From positions 1 to 7,517 of the forward strand of contig JAEZFH010000255.1 of assembly GCA_023437885.1 (NCBI GenBank): DNA of 7,517 bases, given 5' to 3'. Source of the stretch: Bacillota bacterium (lineage in GTDB: Bacteria; Bacillota; Clostridia; Lachnospirales; Lachnospiraceae). Positions 1-5,805 of this stretch are shown here, piece by piece; the first letter of the stretch is position 1; each line of letters opens with the position of its first letter. The notes beneath the pieces are model-generated. The model was not told where the DNA came from. It did not search any database and saw nothing but the letters and a program-made list of their open reading frames with translations. A program made the position numbers and the translations under genes.

Positions 1-219
1 GGATATACCATAGCTGTAATTTAACGTTGCCTGAAGCTCGGTTACATACTTTTGCGCCAGTTTAAGCTCCTTATCAAAAGCAGCCAAATTGCCTTGCCCA
101 TAGGCTTCCTTCGCTTCCTTCAGCTCCGTGAGAATCATCTCATAGAGTATTACGGTTAATTCGCTTCTGGATGCCTGGGTAACTCTGACGGTAAATGCTT
201 TTATCGCTTCTTTCTTCAT
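1..219 (-). CDS. fliS: FliS-like flagellin export chaperone, N-terminal 73 codons
   Basis: This is the 5' part of a gene running off the left edge; 73 codons are visible, against about 120-140 for a complete FliS. FliS binds the C-terminal part of newly made flagellin in the cytoplasm, prevents premature polymerisation and delivers it to the flagellar type III export apparatus. The visible protein starts MKKEAIKAFTVRVTQASRSE and continues as predicted amphipathic helices (ELTVILYEMILTEL, then a lysine- and glutamate-rich helix up to YVTELQATLNYS). The FxxRVTQASRSELxVILYE pattern resembles FliS-type proteins of clostridia, in which the first helix precedes a four-helix bundle. The ATG at 219-217 is supported by AGGAGG at 229-234, nine bases upstream. 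The start lies 35 bases after the flagellin stop with no terminator between, so co-transcription with flagellin is likely. The name rests on position plus N-terminal pattern; the C-terminal half cannot be judged here. Confidence 0.72.
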   Translation of the reverse strand, partial: MKKEAIKAFTVRVTQASRSELTVILYEMILTELKEAKEAYGQGNLAAFDKELKLAQKYVTELQATLNYSYGIS

Positions 220-254
220 ATGCTCCTGCCTCCTATCCAAGATTTAGACGTTTC

Positions 255-1802
255 TTACTGCTGAAGCAGGGAAAGAATGGTCTGCGGTCTTTGGTTGGAC
301 TGTGCAAGCATCGAGGTTCCGGCCTGAGCCAGGACATTCTTCTGTGTATAGTTAGCCATCTCCTCCGCCATATCAACGTCTTCAATACGGGATAAGGATT
401 CTGTCATGTTCTCTGAAGTAGTATCCAAATTCGAGATGGAATGCTCCAGACGGTTCTGGTAAGCACCTAATTTGGACCGGATTGCAGATACCGTATTGAT
501 AGCAGTATCCAATAAGCTTATTGCTTCCTGTGCGCCATCAGCAGTACCGATATTAATTCTATCAATTCCAAGAGTAGCCGGCGTAACCTCCGGAATTCTT
601 ACCGCCATGGTCTGGCCTTCGTTAGCACCGATCTGAAGGTCCATCGGTCCGGCATCCAGTACCGAGACTATGACCTGCTTGTCTGCACCTGCAGTGCCAA
701 TTCCCACTGTCGACGGAACGGTTGTAGAATTAGGAATGGTTGCATCGTTAAATATCGTACCGGTAGTTCCCGGTGCCACTTCGAAGACCATCTTGAAATC
801 ATTGCGGTCAGAGATCGTTACCTTATTTCCATCCACCGAGAGGGTGGCAGTCTCATTAAACTGAGACGGTGCTGTAGAGCTGAACTGTGCCTTTGCATCA
901 ACACCGTTCGTCTTAGCTCCCGCAATCGTAAGTCCCAGTAAATCACATAAATTTTCATTGTCGCAATATACCTCGACCTTTTGACTGGAACCGTAATTCC
1001 TAGATACAAATACCAACTGGTCCGTTGTTGCCCACGCTTTTGGAACATAGCCTCCCATATCGGCACTTCCGGTCCTAACTGTCGGATCTGCTGTTGCAAA
1101 TACATTAATATCAACATTATCACAAGCATCACGGATTTTCTCGAACACATCATCCATGGTGTCACCTTCTTTTATCTCTACGGTCTCACCATTGATATTT
1201 AACGTTCCTGCCTGTGAAGCTTTAACTTTACCGGAAGCCAATGTGGTAAGATCTGATGGTGCTCCAATCAGAACCGCCTGCCTTGCATCCTCTAAAATTT
1301 CTATATTATACTGCCCGATGCCTACGGTATCCGATAAAGACACCAATGCCACATTATTATCGCTGGAATACGACTTCCGATCAATCGTCCCATCCAACAG
1401 GGGCATAGTATTAAATTCCGTATTTTTCCCTATCCGGGTAATTTCTTCATTCAACTGATCGATTTCCGACTGGATTGCAATTCGGTCCTCAGTAGTATAG
1501 GTACCGTTCGCCGACTGAACCGCCAGCTCTCTCATTCTCTGAAGCATTGACTCAACTTCCACTAACGCACCTTCCGCTGTCTGAATTACGGAGATACCGT
1601 CCGCTGCATTCCTGGAAGCCTGATCCAGACCAGAGATCTGCGTTCTCATTTTTTCTGAAATTGCCAAACCTGCCGAGTCATCTGCAGCACTGTTGATCCG
1701 GTAACCGGAGGATAGACGCTCCAAGCTCTTGTCAAGTAAACCATTGGTTTTGCCCAGCTGGTTATTTGCCTTTAAGGCCGAAATATTGTGGTTAATTCTC
1801 AT
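255..1802 (-). CDS. fliC: Flagellin, filament subunit (515 aa)
   Basis: This is the structural subunit of the flagellar filament, exported by the flagellar type III system and polymerised outside the cell. Residues 1-138 are a canonical D0/D1 N-terminal domain: MRINHNISALKANNQL, LERLSSGYRINSAADDSAGL, LQRMRELAVQSANGT. Residues about 410-515 are the C-terminal D1/D0 helices, ending in AQSNQRPQTILSLLQQ. Between them, residues 140-410 form a variable surface region. It holds a flagellin IN-type segment at about 199-291 (GTLNINGETVEIKEGDTMDD, later LVFVSRNYGSSQKVEV and DLLGL) and a second beta-rich stretch near 318-345. The start is secure: in-frame TGA and TAA codons lie just before the ATG, and AGGTGA at 1809-1814 is six bases away. 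R89, L93 and E113 correspond to the Salmonella FliC TLR5-contact residues R90, L94 and E114. Three cysteines (C227, C280, C286) in the outer domain are unusual. fliS follows; the FliK-like gene precedes. Confidence 0.97.
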   Translation of the reverse strand: MRINHNISALKANNQLGKTNGLLDKSLERLSSGYRINSAADDSAGLAISEKMRTQISGLDQASRNAADGISVIQTAEGALVEVESMLQRMRELAVQSANGTYTTEDRIAIQSEIDQLNEEITRIGKNTEFNTMPLLDGTIDRKSYSSDNNVALVSLSDTVGIGQYNIEILEDARQAVLIGAPSDLTTLASGKVKASQAGTLNINGETVEIKEGDTMDDVFEKIRDACDNVDINVFATADPTVRTGSADMGGYVPKAWATTDQLVFVSRNYGSSQKVEVYCDNENLCDLLGLTIAGAKTNGVDAKAQFSSTAPSQFNETATLSVDGNKVTISDRNDFKMVFEVAPGTTGTIFNDATIPNSTTVPSTVGIGTAGADKQVIVSVLDAGPMDLQIGANEGQTMAVRIPEVTPATLGIDRINIGTADGAQEAISLLDTAINTVSAIRSKLGAYQNRLEHSISNLDTTSENMTESLSRIEDVDMAEEMANYTQKNVLAQAGTSMLAQSNQRPQTILSLLQQ

Positions 1803-1812
1803 TAATTATCAC

Positions 1813-1839
1813 CTAATTCCTTTCTGTTTCGGCAGCCAT
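1813..1839 (-). other. Possible upstream leader ORF (MAAETERN) in the flagellin mRNA
   Basis: An ATG at 1839-1837 opens eight sense codons and closes with TAG at 1815-1813. The stop overlaps the AGGTGA ribosome binding site of flagellin. A GGAGG sequence at 1844-1848 precedes the ATG by only four bases, which is short. If translated, it would end ten bases before the flagellin start and could couple or tune flagellin translation. The GGAGG may instead be only a CsrA-like site or a standby ribosome site. No family match is possible at this length. Confidence 0.22.
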
Positions 1840-1859
1840 CCTTCCTCCGTGTATGATGG
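1836..1859 (-). promoter_or_regulatory. Flagellin leader hairpin with GGA-rich loop, candidate CsrA site
   Basis: In the flagellin transcript, CCAUC (1859-1855) can pair with GAUGG (1840-1836), leaving a 14-base loop AUACACGGAGGAAG. The loop contains ACACGGAGGA, close to the CsrA consensus ACARGGAUG with GGA exposed in a loop. CsrA is known to repress flagellin (hag) translation in Bacillus subtilis by binding leader sites, with FliW as antagonist. The stem and loop are seen directly; binding by CsrA is inferred, and no csrA or fliW is in this window. The five-pair stem is weak on its own. Confidence 0.35.
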
Positions 1860-1873
1860 TTCCCAGATATTTT

Positions 1874-1901
1874 AGTATATTTTATGTCTATAATTAAACA
1901 A
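1874..1901 (-). promoter_or_regulatory. Possible sigma-A promoter for flagellin
   Basis: On the minus strand, TTGTTT (1901-1896) and TATACT (1879-1874) are separated by 16 bases. The -10 is a good match to TATAAT, but the -35 matches TTGACA at only three positions. Transcription would start near 1867, giving a leader of about 65 bases. It overlaps the -10 region of the sigma-28-like candidate, so at most one may be the main promoter. AT richness makes a chance match quite possible. Confidence 0.3.
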
Positions 1902-1925
1902 CGGCAAATAAAATCCTTTGCCTTA
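1898..1925 (-). promoter_or_regulatory. Candidate sigma-28 (SigD/FliA) promoter for flagellin
   Basis: On the minus strand, TAAG (1925-1922) is followed after 16 bases by GCCGTTGT (1905-1898). The known sigma-28 pattern is TAAA, about 15 bases, then GCCGATAA, so the GCCG core and spacing fit while the -10 end is degenerate. Flagellin genes are typical sigma-28 targets, which raises the prior. The predicted leader is close to 90 bases and includes the GGA-loop hairpin. Confidence 0.45.
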
Positions 1926-1960
1926 TGTTCAGCCACCTCCATGTAGCCGAAATATCTCTT

Positions 1961-1986
1961 TTAACAAAGCTAGCGGCTTTCTTTAA
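1961..1986 (-). terminator. Weak hairpin at the end of the FliK-like gene
   Basis: On the minus strand, TTAA-AG-AAAGC, loop CGCTA, then GCTTT-G-TTAA forms an imperfect hairpin overlapping the TAA stop at 1985-1983. It has only about nine pairs with two small bulges and is followed by AAAGAG rather than a run of U. If it terminates anything it would be leaky, leaving read-through from the FliK-like gene into flagellin possible. Confidence 0.2.
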
Positions 1987-4900
1987 CTGTTCTCCGCCAA
2001 ACTCACTGTCTGAACCACTGCCTTGGCTAAACGGTATAAGATACGCTCCGTTTCATTGCCCGGCAAAGTGCTCTGTTCTGTAATCTCCGGATTCTGATAG
2101 CTGTAGCTGTCATTCTCCCTGCCATGCAAGCCAAAGTCAAGCTGCTTCAGGCTCACATTGCTTTCCCCTGCCGCCTGGATAAGCTCCGAGGTATTGGCTT
2201 GGAGCCTGCCCAGCCCGTCCCGGCTGCTGCAGGTAATGAAGCCCTTCAGGGTCCGGTCCTTTAGAGAGAACTCCGCCTTGATATCACCCAGCGCTTCAGA
2301 CCATACGGTAGCCGACACTCTGCCTGCTGACTGTGAGCCCCGAAGAACTGTCAGATTCATATTGGTAACTCCCTTTGCGGTTTCAATCGGTATCCGGTAG
2401 AACTCCCGGGAAGCCAGCCTTCGTAAGAAAACAGCCTGCTGTCCGATCATTTTTAACTCTGCCAGTCTGCTGCTGTCAATTACCCCGCCAAAGCAAGCCT
2501 GCTCCAGCATGGTCTTAGCCTGTACTTCCAGCTTCTCAAATGCTTCATTCATTGAAGACTTGTCGATTAATGTATCGGATAATTCATCTAATTCCTTAAG
2601 ACCCTGTTCTAAATTTTCGTCATGATTTTCACTCTGCTTTTTTAATTGCCGCAAGGTAGGATTTAGCCCGTTACTCAGGAGTTGATTTGCCATCATGATA
2701 TTCTGGGGTGTACTCTCCATCCGGTAATCGTTCAAAAATCGAAGGGATTGCTCCGCATTCCTGCCCAGTTCCCTTATCTGCTGCACCTTCCGGGCATGCA
2801 GCTCTTCCTCCCCAGCCCCGTCAGCGGCTGTCTCCTGCAATTGCTCCAGCAGCTTTTCCAACGAAACATCACGAAGGTTCTCCCAAAGGCCACTTCCCTC
2901 TGCCGACTGCGAAGCTGCGGATAGTGTCCCTCCTTCTGCCATATACTGACTGACACCCTGCATCTGCTCTCCCTGCTGCAATTTCAGCAGCTTCTCCGGG
3001 GAGGCTTCTTCCGTAACCTGCTTCAGTACCCGGTTCAGATACTGCAGCCGCTCCGCAGGTTCTGCTTCCTGCTCCCGGGAGCCTGTCTCTCCTTCGCCGG
3101 CAGAGCCCATCCCCTCCAGCTGCTGGGAGATGCTCTCCTTGGGGCGGGTAAGTCCTGTCAGCATACCGAAGCCATCATCGACGGCAGTATTTACTCCTCC
3201 CTTCCTCCCTGTCTGCACTGCAGTCAGTAAATTCGCCAGAGTTACTTCCTGATCCGCCTTAACCACCGCTCCCAGCACTGCTCCGTCGGACTTCTCAATA
3301 TTGTATAACAAGCGGTATAAGCCGATATAAGCCTTTCTTTCCTCCGAGGTAATCCCGTTCTCCTTCTCCAGCCGGTGAAGATAGGTACTGAACTTATCCT
3401 CCGCGGTAATTCCCTGTTCTTCTTTCATTCGTTCAATTGCGTTATTCAGCTCGCTGACCGGCATCTGCAGCGGGTTAATCCCTTCTTTAATCATCCTTAC
3501 CGTCACTGCCGGATGCAGATTTCGGATCAGGGAGCTCACTTCCATATCATAGGCCGTTACCTGTCCTAAGGTTTCCTTCGTTATCTCCATCCGGTTATAT
3601 CCGAGAATTCTGGCGGCTCTCTGGTTCTCCAGAGTATTCTCTATATTTAATTCCGACAGCAAAGAATCCACCCTGGCAAATGCCTTATGAATGGAATCTC
3701 CATACTCCGGATTCGGCACTGTCATCAGAGTTTCATAAGCGGTGCCTGCCTTTTCAAAGACTGCCTGCAGTTTCATACCCTCCGACAGCAGTCCCGGTAT
3801 AGTCTGGCTTATTCTCCCGGCCAGCGTACTTCCCAGTACCGCACTGGGAACATAACGCAGCTGTTCCATGCTTTGTGTGGTATTCTTAAGTATCTCGACT
3901 GCTTCCGGCATATCTTCCGCTTCTGCTTCCTTCAGCAGCCTTTGATAATAGCTGTCCTCCAGCCGGCGAAGCTCCTCGACCACCTTCTCCAGCCGCTCCG
4001 TTTCAACGGAAATGCCCTTCTTCTCCAATCTCTGCGCGGCCTCCAAGGTCATCTTCAGTCGTAGCTCTTCCAATTGCCGCTGTGCTTTCAGTACCTCATA
4101 TTCCTGACGGGATGACGCATTCTGCTCCTCCGCCTCCGGGTCGGAGCCGGCGGTATTCCCGGGCAAGCTCCTATCCTCTGCTGCCGCCGGGACCTCTGGA
4201 TCCTCAGCCTGCAAGATTGCCTTTTCCGTTACTTTCGCTCCCGTTACTGCTTCTTCCGGCCCGGTGAGCTCTTCCGGCTGAATTCTTCCGGCTGACAAAT
4301 CCGATTGAATTCCGGTCAGGTTCTTAATTGTAAGCTCCCGTTTTTCACGGACAGCATATGTAACCGCATCCCTGCTGATGGTGCCCGCATCCGTTATGAC
4401 CCGCTGCAGCTCAGAAATACCCCGAACTGCGAGGCTCACATCCTTGGGAGCTGCTCCGTCCTTTATACCATCAACGATACGGTCCAGAACCATATTTTTA
4501 TCTGCCTGCCCCTTGAGATCCTGCAGCACCTTCTTATAATCAAAGGTGCGGGGAGTCAGCGGAAGCTGGTTTTCAATCAGCCATCTTGCCTCCGCAAGAT
4601 TTTCCTGATTTATCTCATAACCGGCATCCTCAATTACTGTTTTGACCTGTCCCTCCAACTGGCTCCATTCGAATCCGGTCAGCTTAAACGCCTGACTCCC
4701 GGTACTGCCGCTGTAATAAGCCTTATAAATATTCTCAATCGTCGGATCTGCTTCCGATGCAATGAGATATTTCATCGCTTTATCATCCAGCCTTGCCACG
4801 GTATCGCTAAGTGCCAGGGCTTTATTGATGCCGTCAATATTTTGCGTTGTATCCGGAAGGTTTTCTATTCTCAGCCTGGCCGCTATATCAGATTCCTTGA

Positions 4901-5540
4901 TTGTACCAACACTTGCCGGGAAAGCTTGCCCCTTCTCAAACAGATCTTCCCCCAGCAGAGCTTTCCAGGGTTGTCCTGTATTTGTCTTTTTCCTATCCGC
5001 TATTTCCGATTTAATCCGGTTGATCGCCTCATATAGTCCGTCCACGGTCAAGGCTTCTGCCGGAAACCCCTCCCGCTCCAGCTGTATGCAATCCCATTGG
5101 GTGAATTTCGTACCTATTTCCTTAAGCTTATCCGCTGTTTCTCTGACGGACTGCTCCTTTTCGGTGCGCAATATTCCCTGCTCCTTATTTGCCAGAACCT
5201 TCTCCCAATCCTTACCCTTTATCATCACAGCCTTGATCGTCTGGCTACGCTCCCTCTTCGTTCCATTGACCAGCCTAAGCTCAATCTCTGAGGAATTGAC
5301 CTTCACCACTTCAAAGGTCTTCCTCTCTCCGGGAACCGCACCCGGCAATACCTCCTTCGAGGCAGTAACCTTCTGTCCGTCAAAATCAATGGTTATCTGC
5401 TCCTCGACCGTAAGAACCGTCCCGCTAACCTGCTGTCCCTGGCTCAAATTCACCAAGCCGTCTTTCCTATTATCGGTAATCTGGGAATTCGGTCTTTTCT
5501 CCGATACCTTTCCCATTTCCAAAGCTATATTGTAATCCAT
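1983..5540 (-). CDS. Very large FliK-like flagellar protein (1185 aa), possibly DUF6240-type
   Basis: Probably a divergent relative of FliK, the exported hook-length ruler and substrate-specificity switch, although its exact role is not established. Residues about 28-92 form a small beta domain (LSQGQQVSGTVLTVEEQITI, then LPGAVPGERKTFEVV, then IELRLV) like the N-terminus of many Firmicutes FliK proteins. Residues about 1058-1140 match the FliK C-terminal pattern: a beta strand, then E-x-L-G at 1082-1085, alternating strands to about 1104, a helix to 1125, a G, and a final strand near LKQLDF. Between them is a mostly helical middle with helix-pair repeats, an acidic Pro/Ala/Glu linker (about 421-480), a likely coiled coil (about 478-540) and a Gly/Ser/Glu linker (about 803-830). 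FliK is usually about 375-500 residues. The ATG at 5540 has GGAGG at 5546-5550, five bases upstream. No signal peptide is seen. The DUF6240 link is from memory of Lachnospiraceae annotations and unchecked. Confidence 0.7.
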   Translation of the reverse strand: MDYNIALEMGKVSEKRPNSQITDNRKDGLVNLSQGQQVSGTVLTVEEQITIDFDGQKVTASKEVLPGAVPGERKTFEVVKVNSSEIELRLVNGTKRERSQTIKAVMIKGKDWEKVLANKEQGILRTEKEQSVRETADKLKEIGTKFTQWDCIQLEREGFPAEALTVDGLYEAINRIKSEIADRKKTNTGQPWKALLGEDLFEKGQAFPASVGTIKESDIAARLRIENLPDTTQNIDGINKALALSDTVARLDDKAMKYLIASEADPTIENIYKAYYSGSTGSQAFKLTGFEWSQLEGQVKTVIEDAGYEINQENLAEARWLIENQLPLTPRTFDYKKVLQDLKGQADKNMVLDRIVDGIKDGAAPKDVSLAVRGISELQRVITDAGTISRDAVTYAVREKRELTIKNLTGIQSDLSAGRIQPEELTGPEEAVTGAKVTEKAILQAEDPEVPAAAEDRSLPGNTAGSDPEAEEQNASSRQEYEVLKAQRQLEELRLKMTLEAAQRLEKKGISVETERLEKVVEELRRLEDSYYQRLLKEAEAEDMPEAVEILKNTTQSMEQLRYVPSAVLGSTLAGRISQTIPGLLSEGMKLQAVFEKAGTAYETLMTVPNPEYGDSIHKAFARVDSLLSELNIENTLENQRAARILGYNRMEITKETLGQVTAYDMEVSSLIRNLHPAVTVRMIKEGINPLQMPVSELNNAIERMKEEQGITAEDKFSTYLHRLEKENGITSEERKAYIGLYRLLYNIEKSDGAVLGAVVKADQEVTLANLLTAVQTGRKGGVNTAVDDGFGMLTGLTRPKESISQQLEGMGSAGEGETGSREQEAEPAERLQYLNRVLKQVTEEASPEKLLKLQQGEQMQGVSQYMAEGGTLSAASQSAEGSGLWENLRDVSLEKLLEQLQETAADGAGEEELHARKVQQIRELGRNAEQSLRFLNDYRMESTPQNIMMANQLLSNGLNPTLRQLKKQSENHDENLEQGLKELDELSDTLIDKSSMNEAFEKLEVQAKTMLEQACFGGVIDSSRLAELKMIGQQAVFLRRLASREFYRIPIETAKGVTNMNLTVLRGSQSAGRVSATVWSEALGDIKAEFSLKDRTLKGFITCSSRDGLGRLQANTSELIQAAGESNVSLKQLDFGLHGRENDSYSYQNPEITEQSTLPGNETERILYRLAKAVVQTVSLAENS
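4271..4295. repeat. Short direct repeat in the linker of the FliK-like gene
   Basis: CTTCCGGCTGA occurs at 4271-4281 and again at 4285-4295, with a shorter CTTCCGGC copy at 4253-4260. The pair sits in the region encoding the start of the acidic linker (around SAGRIQPEELTG). It could be a remnant of slippage that lengthened the linker, but it is short. Confidence 0.4.
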
Positions 5541-5600
5541 CCCTACCTCCGTTATAACAGGCCGATGCTTCCACTTTCTAAAACCCTCTATGCTATATAC

Positions 5601-5616
5601 ATGATATATATATCAT
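5601..5616. promoter_or_regulatory. 16-bp perfect palindrome upstream of the FliK-like gene, possible operator
   Basis: ATGATATATATATCAT reads identically on both strands. It covers the downstream part of the sigma-28-like -10 element (5613-5620) and the predicted start region of the minus-strand gene. A dimeric repressor bound here could block that promoter. No regulator gene is present to pair with it, and an alternating AT core makes chance or simple DNA-melting roles possible. Confidence 0.35.
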
Positions 5617-5640
5617 CGGAAGAAGCGGTGTAAAACTTAA
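5613..5640 (-). promoter_or_regulatory. Sigma-28-like promoter for the FliK-like gene
   Basis: On the minus strand, TTAAGTTT (5640-5633), 12 bases, then TCCGATGA (5620-5613) fits the sigma-28 consensus TAAAGTTT-N11-GCCGATAA: seven of eight and six of eight matches, with one extra spacer base. It is the best promoter match in the window. The predicted leader is about 65 bases. A sigma-A-like pair, TTTACA (5634-5629) and TATATA (5612-5607) with 16 bases between, overlaps it and could give dual control. Confidence 0.6.
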
Positions 5641-5720
5641 CCGGTCCCTTGGACTACCATTCAGATAAATCTTTCATCCCTCTTCTTAATACGGAACACC
5701 AATTGATGATTAGTATTATC

Positions 5721-5747
5721 TTGCCTTCCCTCGAATAAATATAAAAT
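5721..5747 (+). promoter_or_regulatory. Possible sigma-A promoter for the DUF885 gene
   Basis: TTGCCT (5721-5726) and TAAAAT (5742-5747) are 15 bases apart, four and five matches to the sigma-A consensus hexamers. The spacing is two bases short of ideal. It lies about 60 bases before the start codon, in the AT-rich half of the divergent region. No sigma-28-like element was seen facing this way. Confidence 0.3.
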
Positions 5748-5770
5748 AAACAATATCTTATGGTGAATCC

Positions 5771-5781
5771 TATCCAGGATA
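5771..5781. promoter_or_regulatory. Small inverted repeat in the DUF885 leader
   Basis: TATCC-A-GGATA is an inverted repeat with a single central base, between the candidate promoter and the AGGAGG at 5795-5800. Further ATCC copies lie on both sides (5767-5770 and 5788-5791). It could bind a small regulator, but it is short enough to be chance; the one-base centre is too tight for an RNA hairpin. Confidence 0.15.
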
Positions 5782-5805
5782 CATACCATCCTACAGGAGG
5801 TTTGA

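Noticed and set aside
220..254. Possible terminator between flagellin and fliS
   Set aside because: The 35-base gap contains the fliS ribosome site but no hairpin or T-run; co-transcription is the simpler reading.
818..1165. 115-codon minus-strand frame overlapping flagellin in another frame
   Set aside because: It is an out-of-frame shadow of the flagellin variable region with no ribosome site or domain.
1813..1945. About 40-codon minus-strand frame starting ATGGAGGTGGCTGAA between the FliK-like gene and flagellin
   Set aside because: No ribosome site lies before it, its product is basic and featureless, and it runs through the flagellin promoter elements.
3071..3082. Perfect palindrome GCTCCCGGGAGC
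   Set aside because: It lies inside the coding sequence for the Gly/Ser/Glu linker of the FliK-like gene, with no promoter or T-run nearby. Most likely chance.
4305..5535. Two plus-strand open frames of 243 and 257 codons inside the FliK-like gene
   Set aside because: Both are antisense shadows, overlap each other in different frames, and lack recognisable domains.
5643..5653. Short inverted repeat GGTCC/GGACT in the divergent region
   Set aside because: Only four pairs with a three-base loop and no T-run, so not a credible terminator or operator.
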